A stretch of DNA of 64,000 nt from contig JANXYU010000029.1 in assembly GCA_025355855.1 (NCBI GenBank), forward strand, positions 1-64,000, in the 5' to 3' direction. The notes beneath the pieces are model-generated. The model searched no databases. It was not told the origin of the DNA and was given only the letters and a program-made list of their open reading frames with translations. A program made the translations under genes and the position numbers. Shown here one piece after another: positions 1-8,755 of this stretch. Position 1 is the first letter of the stretch, and the number at the start of each line of letters is the position of its first letter. Source of the stretch: Actinomycetota bacterium. Its GTDB lineage: Bacteria > Actinomycetota > JAHEXW01.

Positions 1-318
1 ATAACTGTTATAAAAGAGGTAGCCAACACGTTGCGGGCGCCTAAGACCGAGCCCGTGAGCCGGGCCGGGGACGATCTCTATCTGACCACGGGCCGCGGCC
101 GGGGCAAGCTAAGCGTCTCGATAGCGACCGTTAGCCCCACGTCAGGGTTGATACACGCCGGAATCAACGTCAGCGAGGCTGGGACGCCTATTAACGCTGC
201 CGGCCTGGTCGATTTGGAGATAGATGAGCGAGAGTTCGCGGCTGAGGTAGTTGCCGCTTTTGCAGCTGAGGTAGAGGGAATCGACGAAGCGCGGTTCAAG
301 ACGCGTGCCGTACAGTAG
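1..318 (+). CDS. C-terminal part of a DUF366-like protein (5' truncated by window edge)
   Basis: Frame is open back to base 1 ([10 protein letters not shown] before the TTG at 31). The [31 protein letters not shown] text resembles the DUF366 C-terminus, and it lies next to queE. Confidence 0.5.
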   Translation: MTVIKEVANTLRAPKTEPVSRAGDDLYLTTGRGRGKLSVSIATVSPTSGLIHAGINVSEAGTPINAAGLVDLEIDEREFAAEVVAAFAAEVEGIDEARFKTRAVQ

Positions 319-334
319 GGGGAGATTAAGCAAA

Positions 335-1045
335 ATGGCGATCACCGCGCCCATAATCGAAACGTTTTCCAGCCTGCAGGGCGAGGGCAAGTTCGCCGGC
401 AGTCTGCACATTTTTGTCCGCTTTGCCGGTTGCGACCTCAACTGTAAGTTTTGTGACACTCCGGACGCGCGCGATCCGGAGGCCGGCCGACCTGTGACGG
501 TTGAAGAGCTGATCGGAGAGGTCGAGGGCCTCGAGCCCATGTTTCATCGCATGGTTGCTCTGACCGGCGGCGAACCTCTGACACACGCTGAATTTATCGC
601 CCAGTTTCTGCGTACTTGCCGGCGCGAAGGACGAATCAATCTGCCATATCTTTTAGAAACCAATGGTTGTTTGCCTCAAGAACTGGAAAAGGTCATCGCT
701 TACGTAGATGGCGTCAGTATGGACATCAAGTTGCCGGGGGTTTATGGCGGTCCGGCGCAATGGTTCGAACACGCCGAGTTCTTAAAAATCGCGGCCTTGA
801 AAGACCTGTTCGTTAAGGTACCGGTCGATACCGGCATGCCGGCTGCGGAGTTTATGCAAGCCGTAGACCTAGTCAAATCCGTTAGCCGGGACATCCCGTT
901 CTTTATCCAGCCCGTTACACCCCGGGATACCCTCAAACCGCGCGTTTCAGGCGCGGAATTGATTGACTACGCTCGAGCCGCTTCGCACGAGCTGAAGCAG
1001 GTTTCGGTCATGCCGCAGCTGCATCGGATTTTGGGAATCAAGTAG
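335..1045 (+). CDS. queE: 7-carboxy-7-deazaguanine synthase (radical SAM)
   Basis: FSSLQGEGKFAG and the C-x3-C-x2-C cluster CDLNCKFC. ATG at 335 follows a GGGGGAG RBS; the ORF track start at 305 is upstream of it. Confidence 0.93.
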   Translation: MAITAPIIETFSSLQGEGKFAGSLHIFVRFAGCDLNCKFCDTPDARDPEAGRPVTVEELIGEVEGLEPMFHRMVALTGGEPLTHAEFIAQFLRTCRREGRINLPYLLETNGCLPQELEKVIAYVDGVSMDIKLPGVYGGPAQWFEHAEFLKIAALKDLFVKVPVDTGMPAAEFMQAVDLVKSVSRDIPFFIQPVTPRDTLKPRVSGAELIDYARAASHELKQVSVMPQLHRILGIK

Positions 1046-2070
1046 TGACGCCGCAAGCGTCGAAGACGCATCTGCTGCGCCGGCTGCGCAATGCCGGCTT
1101 CATCTTACTTGGGGTCATTATCGCCGGCACAGTCGGCTATATCTTAATCGAGGGCTGGTCATTTCTCGACGCTCTATACATGACGGTCATCACCATCGCT
1201 ACCGTCGGCTTCGGAGAAGTTCATCCGCTCAGCGTGCCCGGCCGTGTCTTTACAATACTTTTGATCGCGGGCGGCGTCGCCGGGGCCGGCTATACGTTGG
1301 GCCGAGTCGTAGAGTTTATGATTGAGGGCTATTTTAGCGATATTTGGGGAGGTCGCACGATGAGGAAGAAGATCGATCAACTGTCGGGCCATTACATAGT
1401 TTGCGGGTTCGGTCGCGTTGGTGAGCAGGTGGCACGCGAATTTACGCGTACCGGCGCTGAATTTGTCGTTTTGGACAACAATCCGGACGTGCAGAAGTTC
1501 TTAGACGCCGAAGGTGTTCTGTATATCCAAGGCGACGCCGCCGATGAGGAAATCCTGCGGGCCGCCGGCATTGAGCGAGCCAAAGGCCTGGTCAGCGTGG
1601 TGGATAGTGACGCCGACAATGTGTATGTGACACTCACTGCCCGCGCCTTGCGGCCGGATCTGTTCATAATTGCCCGTTCCAACTCCGAGAACTCCGCCTA
1701 CAAACTGAAGCGTGCCGGAGCAAACCGGGTGGTTAGCCCCTATAGCCTGGGCGGGCGGCGGATTGCTTCGATGGTCATCAAGCCTGTGGTCAGCGATTTT
1801 CTGGATACGGTCATGCACGGCGAAAACCTGGAGTTGCAACTGTCTGAGCTTAAGATAGGGCAGGGGAGTCCGCTGGGAAACCACACCGTGAAAGAGGCCG
1901 ATATCAGGCAGAAGAGCGGCGCGATGGTGTTAAGCATCTACCGTGAAGACGGCAAGTTCGAGAACGATCTGCACGGCGACACCCGCATCGGCGAAGGCGA
2001 CAGGTTGATCGTTATCGGAACGCGGGATCAGCTCGACAAACTGGAGGCCATAAACAAGCATGCCGGTTAG
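1045..2070 (+). CDS. Potassium channel with TrkA-N/TrkA-C (RCK) domains
   Basis: Pore motif TIATVGFGE, GFGRVGEQVAREF Rossmann motif and C-terminal TrkA-C region. GTG start overlaps the queE stop. Confidence 0.9.
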   Translation: MTPQASKTHLLRRLRNAGFILLGVIIAGTVGYILIEGWSFLDALYMTVITIATVGFGEVHPLSVPGRVFTILLIAGGVAGAGYTLGRVVEFMIEGYFSDIWGGRTMRKKIDQLSGHYIVCGFGRVGEQVAREFTRTGAEFVVLDNNPDVQKFLDAEGVLYIQGDAADEEILRAAGIERAKGLVSVVDSDADNVYVTLTARALRPDLFIIARSNSENSAYKLKRAGANRVVSPYSLGGRRIASMVIKPVVSDFLDTVMHGENLELQLSELKIGQGSPLGNHTVKEADIRQKSGAMVLSIYREDGKFENDLHGDTRIGEGDRLIVIGTRDQLDKLEAINKHAG

Positions 2071-2587
2071 CGTTAGGATAATACCGCTGGGTAAAATCGA
2101 CTGCGACGTCCTAGAAGAAATCAGCGCCGCCTTGGCAGCCTCTTTCGGCGCCGACGTGACGATAGACGAGGCGCAACCGCACCCCAATTATGCCTTTGCG
2201 GCATGCTATCAACAGTTCAGCGCCCCCAAAGTAATCTACAGACTAGCCACAGACAGCGACGGTGCCTGCACTAAGACGCTCGGCGTAACCGATGTAGATT
2301 TGTTCGCGCCAGAAACCAACTATGTCTTTGGAGAAGCGCAGATGGACGGGGAAGTGGCGATAATCTCTCTCTACCGCTTACAGGAGCTTGATCGGGGGCT
2401 ATTCCTTGAACGGGCCGGGAAAGAAGCGATTCACGAGATCGGTCATACGCTCAATCTGGAACACTGCGACAACGATAGCTGCGTAATGCGTTTTTCCCAC
2501 ACCATAGAGGACACTGACGTGAAATCCGGGGAGTTCTGCGAGAAGTGCCGGGTGACACTCGGCAAGAGCCAGCTCGCCTTGACGTAA
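2060..2587 (+). CDS. Archaemetzincin-family zinc protease (peptidase M54)
   Basis: HEIGHTLNLEHC-x4-C-x-M ... CEKC matches the archaemetzincin signature. Confidence 0.88.
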   Translation: MPVSVRIIPLGKIDCDVLEEISAALAASFGADVTIDEAQPHPNYAFAACYQQFSAPKVIYRLATDSDGACTKTLGVTDVDLFAPETNYVFGEAQMDGEVAIISLYRLQELDRGLFLERAGKEAIHEIGHTLNLEHCDNDSCVMRFSHTIEDTDVKSGEFCEKCRVTLGKSQLALT

Positions 2588-2778
2588 AGCGTTTCAGGTG
2601 GAGATGTATGTAATTTAGCTCCTCGCGAACGTATCACCCTTGTTGCCCAAGCCGGTAATATGTAATGCAATCGCATTGGGCAGGGGGTGCTTTATATAAT
2701 GCGGGGAATGCTATGAAAAGTTGATAGACATCAAACACGCAACTTTACATAACATAGATTATGCGAACTACAACTTAC

Positions 2779-3219
2779 CTAGGCTTTTATCCCGGTAGAG
2801 CCAAAACCGCCGGCGCCGCGCGTCGTGTCCTCCAAATCTTCCGCAATCTCGAACTGAGCCGTTTCAACCGCTTGGATAACCAGCTGCGCGATCTTGTCGC
2901 CCCGTTCGATGTGAAACGCTTCCGTCGGGTCCAGATTGATTAGAATAACCTTTATCTCGCCTCTGTAACCGGAATCTATCAAGCCCGGTCCGTTAACCAC
3001 CCCGATGCCGTGTTTGGCGGCCAAGCCGCTGCGCGGCTGGACAAAGCCCGCGTAGCCGTCCGGTAAGGCGATGGCTAGGCCTGTGGGTACCATCGACCTT
3101 TGGCCTGGCTCCAGCGTCACGTCAGCGGCGCTGCGCAGGTCGCACCCGGCGTCTCCTTGATGCGCGTACACCGGCGCCGGCATCCCCGGGTCGATTAGTT
3201 TGATTTTGATGTCGATCAA
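2779..3219 (-). CDS. dut: dUTP diphosphatase
   Basis: DAGCDLRSA, PRSGLAAKHGIGVVNGPGLIDSGYRGEIKV and GFGSTG motifs. Confidence 0.96.
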   Translation of the reverse strand: MIDIKIKLIDPGMPAPVYAHQGDAGCDLRSAADVTLEPGQRSMVPTGLAIALPDGYAGFVQPRSGLAAKHGIGVVNGPGLIDSGYRGEIKVILINLDPTEAFHIERGDKIAQLVIQAVETAQFEIAEDLEDTTRGAGGFGSTGIKA

Positions 3220-4262
3220 TTTATTGAATCCTCCTCGGGCAGAAAAGCCGAGGCGGCCACCTGATGTTGATTTTTACCGGCTGCTTTAGCGTGGTACAGA
3301 GCCTTATCGGCTTGTTTTAGCAGGTCGGCGCCATCTTCGGCGTGAAAGGGGTAGCTCGCGACGCCGATACTGACTGTGAGACTCGCTTTTTGGCTTGGGC
3401 CGGCCGAAAAGGCAAACTCGGCCGCCGTTTTTATTATGCGCTCGGCGGCGTTTGAACCTCCCGTCACGCCCGTTTCCGGCAGGAGCACCGTGAATTCTTC
3501 GCCTCCGAAGCGGGCCACGATGTCAATGTCTCGGCAGGTGCCGTTGATCAGCGAAGCTAGTTCGCTAAGCGCGTCGTCGCCAGCCAGGTGCCCGAATGAG
3601 TCATTGAATTCCTTGAAGTCATCGATATCGATCATTAAACAAGTAATCTGGTGACCGAATCTCTTAGCCCGTTTGATCTCTGAATCCAGTCGATTTATCA
3701 GGTACCGATGATTGAATATCATCGTCTTGTCGTCGGTCACGCACAGCTGGCGCGCGGTCTCATACAATACCGCGTTACCAAGCGCTTTAGTCAACTGGTT
3801 GACAGTGAGATCCAATACTTCCCCACCCCGGCTAGCCGCGTTTCGATAAGCCTGATTAGTTACGCAAAGGGCGCCATACACTGTCTGGCCGTTGCTTAAC
3901 GGCAGGTAAACGTGATCGTCCTCTTGCATCACGTGGTTTTCGGGCGGTTCAATGAGTGCGTCTAGAGCCGCGACCGCTTTGTTGCGCGTGTCTTGGCTCA
4001 TCCCCTTCGTGTCGGAAACGGCGAATCGCCTGTGATTGGCGTCCCAAACAATCAAGGCGTATTCGTCTAAGGCTAGCGAGTCCTCCATGATTGACTTGGC
4101 CTTACCTTTCAATTCTTCCATTACTACGGTTGAATGAACCTCGTTGACGATGTTCTTGAAGGCGTCGTGGGTGCGAAACTTACGATCAAGCTCTTCCCTT
4201 GTCATGATTAGCTCGTCCCGAAGAAGCTCAATATGAAGATCCTTGTTATGCTCTATAGCCAT
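3216..4262 (-). CDS. GAF-like sensor plus GGDEF diguanylate cyclase
   Basis: RFGGEEFTVLLPETG (GGEEF) with RDID I-site five residues upstream. Confidence 0.93.
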   Translation of the reverse strand: MAIEHNKDLHIELLRDELIMTREELDRKFRTHDAFKNIVNEVHSTVVMEELKGKAKSIMEDSLALDEYALIVWDANHRRFAVSDTKGMSQDTRNKAVAALDALIEPPENHVMQEDDHVYLPLSNGQTVYGALCVTNQAYRNAASRGGEVLDLTVNQLTKALGNAVLYETARQLCVTDDKTMIFNHRYLINRLDSEIKRAKRFGHQITCLMIDIDDFKEFNDSFGHLAGDDALSELASLINGTCRDIDIVARFGGEEFTVLLPETGVTGGSNAAERIIKTAAEFAFSAGPSQKASLTVSIGVASYPFHAEDGADLLKQADKALYHAKAAGKNQHQVAASAFLPEEDSIN

Positions 4263-4284
4263 AATAACCTACCTTGGGAATACC

Positions 4285-4977
4285 TTAACGTAATTTGGTC
4301 GGCACGAACTTATTACATAAGCCGACGGCGTTTTCCAGGTCCTGAATGCGGTAAGGCTTGACCTCAGCCGCCTCCGGCGCTAGGCTCTTGGCCGGATTAA
4401 ATTGTTGCACAACATATTTTATCGCGCCTTCTTTTGCCAGCTCAGATGCTATACTGGGCAGTTGTTCCAGAGCTACGGCCGGCGGGTACGCGGTGGTGCG
4501 AAACTCGTGCTCGACACCAGACCTTAAGATAAGCTTGATGCTTTCCCAGATCGACTCTGGTGCTACGTCGCTTCCCGTTATCGTGCCGTAATCGTTTATG
4601 TGTCCTTTGATATCCATAGCGACTGACGCGATTAAGCCATCGTCAAGCAAAGATGAAAGTATATCAGGATTGCTCCCGTTGGTGTCGAGTTTAACCGGAT
4701 AGCCGAGGGAGCGGATCTCGTCTATCATGGGGCGCAGGGAGGCCGATAGCGTCGGCTCCCCTCCTGTAATCACCACACCGTCGATCCAGCCTTTCTTGCC
4801 GGCCAGGTAGGCGGTAACGTCCTCAAACGGCACCGTCGGCTGCTGGTCCGGACAAAGAACCAGTTCAGGGTTATGGCAAAAGGCGCAGCGGAAATTACAG
4901 CCGCCCAAGAATAGAACGGTTGCCACCTTCCCTTCCCAATCCAGGAGAGTGACCGGCAGATGTCCTTTGACGTTCAT
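4285..4977 (-). CDS. nrdG: Anaerobic ribonucleoside-triphosphate reductase activating protein
   Basis: Radical SAM cluster CNFRCAFCHNPELV; operon context with nrdD. Confidence 0.93.
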   Translation of the reverse strand: MNVKGHLPVTLLDWEGKVATVLFLGGCNFRCAFCHNPELVLCPDQQPTVPFEDVTAYLAGKKGWIDGVVITGGEPTLSASLRPMIDEIRSLGYPVKLDTNGSNPDILSSLLDDGLIASVAMDIKGHINDYGTITGSDVAPESIWESIKLILRSGVEHEFRTTAYPPAVALEQLPSIASELAKEGAIKYVVQQFNPAKSLAPEAAEVKPYRIQDLENAVGLCNKFVPTKLR

Positions 4978-4984
4978 GGCGAAA

Positions 4985-5230
4985 CTAGTGGATTATCCAC
5001 TCGGCCATCTGGCTGCGGCTGGGAACCTCGCCTCGAAAAGCTTTGATCTCTTTGCCTCCGTCGTCGCAAACGACGATCGACGGAGTCGCCATAATGCCGT
5101 AGAAAGCGCCCTCGCTTAAGCCGTCCAAATCGTTTAAGTTGTAGAGCTCGACATTAGGCGCGCCGTCCAGCAGGGCCTTGGCCTCGGGACATTTGGGACA
5201 ATCATCTTTCCAAAACAGTTTTATCTTCAC
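4985..5230 (-). CDS. Glutaredoxin/NrdH-like redoxin
   Basis: CPKC active site near the N-terminus and ATPSIV cis-Pro loop; lies between nrdD and nrdG. Confidence 0.85.
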   Translation of the reverse strand: MKIKLFWKDDCPKCPEAKALLDGAPNVELYNLNDLDGLSEGAFYGIMATPSIVVCDDGGKEIKAFRGEVPSRSQMAEWIIH

Positions 5231-5262
5231 GCTTTCTCCTTTTAATAATTATATTGGCCGGT

Positions 5263-7422
5263 TTAGGCCAGACTTGTCCGCTGACGATCCTGCAGTTCCG
5301 CCGCTTTACCCTTATTCCAGGTCGGAACCTTGGAGTAATAGCCAACGATCCTGGTTATACCGTAAACGTTGTCGGAATCGCAGCGCGGGCAGACTTCCTT
5401 CAGGCCGCGGCTGCTCGTCCGGCAGTCCTCACACACCGTGAACTCAGGCGAAAAAGCGATCTGCTCAGCCTCGGTCTGGGTGAATGTCTTCATGACGAAA
5501 GCTTCAATCGCTTTGGGGTCGGGCTGATTCTCGCCTAGCCAGATGTGGATTATGGCGCCCGCCTCGATCAACGGGTGGAAAAGGCTCTGCTGGCGGACCC
5601 GCTCGATATAGTCTACCGGAGCGTCGGTCGCTAAGTGGACGGAGTTGGTATAGTAGTAGTTGTCGTCCAACAGCGAACCTTTCAACACCTTGGCCGTTTC
5701 CGCCGGAAAATATTTCATGTCCAGCTTAGCGAGCCTATAGGCTGATGACTCGGCTGGTGACTCCTCTAAAACCATCTTGAATCCGTACCGTTCGCTGAGC
5801 TTTTTGCATTCCAGATTCATATAAGCCGTCACTTTGAGACCGAATTTCAAGGCCGCTTCGCTTTCGTGCAGCTGGCTGCCGGTGTGCGATTCCACTAGTT
5901 CATTAAGGCCGATCAAGCCGCAGAGATAGGTCAACCTGTCCATCTTCAGATAAGGTGTACCATCCTGAGTAGCGCTGAACATATACAGCGGTCCTCGCTC
6001 CTTGAGGTCGATGAGCTGGGTAATGAATTCTTTCTTTTGAATGTGCGCCTTGGCCACCAAGTCCATGGCTTTCGATATCTCCTCGAACAGTCTGGCATCG
6101 TCACCACGGGCTTTATAAGCCATCCGCGGTAGGTTGAGAGTTACATTCTGCAAAGCTGAGAAACGCATTTTCTCCGGTGTCTTTGTTTCCCGGATGTCTT
6201 CTTCGCCAAGTTTGAGTTTTAGACGGCAACATTGCGACACGGTAACGCTGTCGCCCCGATCAAAGACAAAGTATGTAATCCCCTGTTTGGCCGCAACGGC
6301 GCAAGCTTGCTCCAGGAACGTCTCGTGGCCGGGTGTCTCGAACAGCTTGTCGTTGATGTGTAAGAGCGGCTTCGGAAAGACAAATGTCTTGCCGGTCACG
6401 TCGCCTTCCATATAGACGTCAAACAAGGCGCGCACAAAGTCGTTGGCTTCCTTTTCGAAATCCTTGTATGTAAGGCAATCCTCAGTCGGCTGATCCAAAT
6501 AAACTATTTCGCCGTCGACCCGGCGCATATAGCGGCCGCCCGGTCCGAGGGCCGGCGTTTCCTCGAAGTGCCGCGGCACGCCGTAGTACAGATTGAAGTC
6601 GGTAAACGTTACCTGGGCGCCGCGGCTGCCGGCTAACTGGTTGAACTCGAAGATCAACATCTGGGCGAGCTGGCGCAAGCGGTCGTATGACAATCCCATC
6701 AACAACGGCGCGAAGAAGACGTTTACAGCTTCCCAACCGACCGCTCCGGCGTAATGTGACTGCAGTGTTGACGCCATCTTAACCATGTGTCCTATAAGGA
6801 CCTCGGGATGCTTGGCGGGCTTAGATATCGAGGTAATGTTCGGCAGGCTCAAGCCGTACCTTTTTATGTATTCCAGAGAATGTCCGCCGCAGTACGGCCG
6901 AACGATAAAACCAAGGTCATGTAGATGAATATCGCCGATCATATGCGCTGAGCTGATGTCCTCGCTAAACACCTTCCGTAAGGCGAACTCTTTCAAGATG
7001 GTTTCGGCCAATGTCAGGTTGATCGATTCCGGGTTGTGCGTCGTGTTGCTGTTTTCCTTGTTGGCGTTGAAGATGATCTGCTCAACGTCGTACATCGGCA
7101 AACCTAGATGGCTGTGTTTTTTGTGCATCATGGGCAGATTGCGTTCTAAAAGCTCGATATCGATCAGCTCACGGATAATACTCGTGGTGACGCGGCGGAA
7201 ATTGCTCTCTAGGATCTTGGTCTCGACCGCCTCCGCCAGCTCTTCGGCCAGCTCGGCACTTGCCCCGGTTTCCAGGACCAAAGAATTGACTATCTTAGCG
7301 CGATCCCACCCGTTTATCTCGGCTTTGCTGGCTGTTGAGACCATCAAAGCGATGTCAGTGGCGTCACCTTCCCGAACCGCACTCTTTATTACGCTGATAC
7401 TGCTTGCCGCTGCACTAGTCAT
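5263..7422 (-). CDS. nrdD: Anaerobic (class III) ribonucleoside-triphosphate reductase
   Basis: 719 aa with C-terminal CEDCRTSSRGLKEVCPRCDSDNVYGITRIVGYYS zinc site and glycyl-radical region. Confidence 0.96.
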   Translation of the reverse strand: MTSAAASSISVIKSAVREGDATDIALMVSTASKAEINGWDRAKIVNSLVLETGASAELAEELAEAVETKILESNFRRVTTSIIRELIDIELLERNLPMMHKKHSHLGLPMYDVEQIIFNANKENSNTTHNPESINLTLAETILKEFALRKVFSEDISSAHMIGDIHLHDLGFIVRPYCGGHSLEYIKRYGLSLPNITSISKPAKHPEVLIGHMVKMASTLQSHYAGAVGWEAVNVFFAPLLMGLSYDRLRQLAQMLIFEFNQLAGSRGAQVTFTDFNLYYGVPRHFEETPALGPGGRYMRRVDGEIVYLDQPTEDCLTYKDFEKEANDFVRALFDVYMEGDVTGKTFVFPKPLLHINDKLFETPGHETFLEQACAVAAKQGITYFVFDRGDSVTVSQCCRLKLKLGEEDIRETKTPEKMRFSALQNVTLNLPRMAYKARGDDARLFEEISKAMDLVAKAHIQKKEFITQLIDLKERGPLYMFSATQDGTPYLKMDRLTYLCGLIGLNELVESHTGSQLHESEAALKFGLKVTAYMNLECKKLSERYGFKMVLEESPAESSAYRLAKLDMKYFPAETAKVLKGSLLDDNYYYTNSVHLATDAPVDYIERVRQQSLFHPLIEAGAIIHIWLGENQPDPKAIEAFVMKTFTQTEAEQIAFSPEFTVCEDCRTSSRGLKEVCPRCDSDNVYGITRIVGYYSKVPTWNKGKAAELQDRQRTSLA

Positions 7423-7439
7423 CTTGTAAAACTCGCCTC

Positions 7440-7922
7440 CTAAAACGCGCCGGCTCTGCCCGAAGCCGAATGGTTATTCTGTACCCTTTCTATTTCCTGG
7501 ACGAATTCGTGCACGTCCTTAAAGTCTTTATAGACCGAAGCGAAGCGAACGTAAGCCACGGTGTCGATCTCCTGCAGGCGCCTCAGCACCATCTCGCCGA
7601 TCTCGTCTGACGGTATTTCTCGTTTAAACTGGTTTCGAATCTCGTTCTCGATATCGGCCACAACCCGTTCCAACACGTCACGCGGCACTTCCCTTTTTAT
7701 GGTGGCTCGCAACAATCCCGCTTGAATCTTGGACGGATTGAATGGTTCTCTCTCGTTGTTCCGCTTGACTACAGTGATCGGAATGTCGTCGATCTTCTCG
7801 AAGGTGGTAAACCGCTTCTCACACTGCAGGCATTCGCGTCGGCGGCGGATGGAATCTCCCTCCTCCGTCGGCCGGGAGTCGATTACTTTACTGTCTGCGT
7901 CACCGCAAAAAGGACATTTCAT
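7440..7922 (-). CDS. nrdR: Transcriptional repressor NrdR
   Basis: MKCPFCGDADSKVIDSRP...RRRRECLQCEKRFTTFE zinc ribbon plus ATP-cone. ATG at 7922 has a GGGAGA RBS; the track start at 7982 would translate through the promoter. Confidence 0.96.
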   Translation of the reverse strand: MKCPFCGDADSKVIDSRPTEEGDSIRRRRECLQCEKRFTTFEKIDDIPITVVKRNNEREPFNPSKIQAGLLRATIKREVPRDVLERVVADIENEIRNQFKREIPSDEIGEMVLRRLQEIDTVAYVRFASVYKDFKDVHEFVQEIERVQNNHSASGRAGAF

Positions 7923-7945
7923 GGTTTCTCCCGCCTGACCTGCAA

Positions 7946-7961
7946 TCACAATATTTAGTGA
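7946..7961. promoter_or_regulatory. NrdR box 2 (TCACAATATTTAGTGA)
   Basis: Palindromic match to the NrdR box pattern (ACACWATATMTWGTGT-like), just upstream of nrdR. Confidence 0.8.
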
Positions 7962-7971
7962 CCGCTTAACT

Positions 7972-8001
7972 ATGATAACCACTAGATATTGTGGTTGTCA
8001 A
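7972..8001 (-). promoter_or_regulatory. nrdR promoter: -35 TTGACA / 18 nt / -10 TATCAT, with NrdR box 1 (7979..7994) in the spacer
   Basis: Minus strand reads TTGACA ACCACAATATCTAGTGGT TATCAT; CCACAATATCTAGTGG is a palindromic NrdR box. Confidence 0.8.
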
Positions 8002-8043
8002 CAGGTTTGTGAATATTTTATCGCGGCCGTTCAGAGGCGTTAG

Positions 8044-8057
8044 CGAACATGTGTTTG
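8044..8057. promoter_or_regulatory. LexA/SOS box (CGAACATGTGTTTG) upstream of lexA
   Basis: Match to CGAACRNRYGTTYG; overlaps a TTGCTT -35 (8055..8060), with TACAGT 18 nt downstream. Confidence 0.82.
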
Positions 8058-8128
8058 CTTATCTAGTTTACCATGTGCTACAGTAATGGCAACATTTATC
8101 TGTCAAGCTCCAATCGGGAGGTCAAGCA

Positions 8129-8755
8129 GTGGAACAAGATAAACTTACCAAACGGCAGAAGGAAATCCTGAAGTTTATAATCGGTGAGGTCAGGTTGCAC
8201 GGTTACCCCCCTTCCGTCCGCGAGATCGGTAGCGCGGTCGGCTTGTCTTCTTCCTCTACGGTTCATGCGCACTTAACAAACCTCGAGCGCAAGGGCTATC
8301 TGAAACGCGGCCAGGCACTCCCTCGCGCTATCGGCGTTCTAAAGGATCAAGGTGGCGGTGTCGCGCACGATAGCGGCCGAGTCCGAGATATCCCTTTATT
8401 GGGCCGGATCGCGGCCGGACAGCCGCTGCTGGCCGAGGAGAACATTGAAGAGTACATCCCTCTGCCGGCTGATTTCGCTGGTGATAGCGAGAGCTTTCTG
8501 CTACAGGTGCAAGGCGAGAGTATGATCGAGGCGGGTATCATGGACGGTGATTATGTTGTCGTCCGCCGGCAAGACGTTGTTGAAAACGGTGAGATCGCCG
8601 CGGTTCTGATGGATGATTCCGCTACCGTCAAGCGTTTCTACAAAGAACGAAATCAGTACCGACTGATGCCTGAGAATCGCACGATGAGTCCGATCATAAC
8701 CAAGGAAGCGGCGGTATTGGGAAAGGTTATCGCGGTCTTAAGACACGTCAACTAG
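8129..8755 (+). CDS. lexA: SOS response repressor LexA
   Basis: wHTH TKRQKEILKFI...PPSVREIG, AAGQP cleavage site, QGESM Ser and TVKRF Lys of the peptidase. Confidence 0.97.
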   Translation: MEQDKLTKRQKEILKFIIGEVRLHGYPPSVREIGSAVGLSSSSTVHAHLTNLERKGYLKRGQALPRAIGVLKDQGGGVAHDSGRVRDIPLLGRIAAGQPLLAEENIEEYIPLPADFAGDSESFLLQVQGESMIEAGIMDGDYVVVRRQDVVENGEIAAVLMDDSATVKRFYKERNQYRLMPENRTMSPIITKEAAVLGKVIAVLRHVN

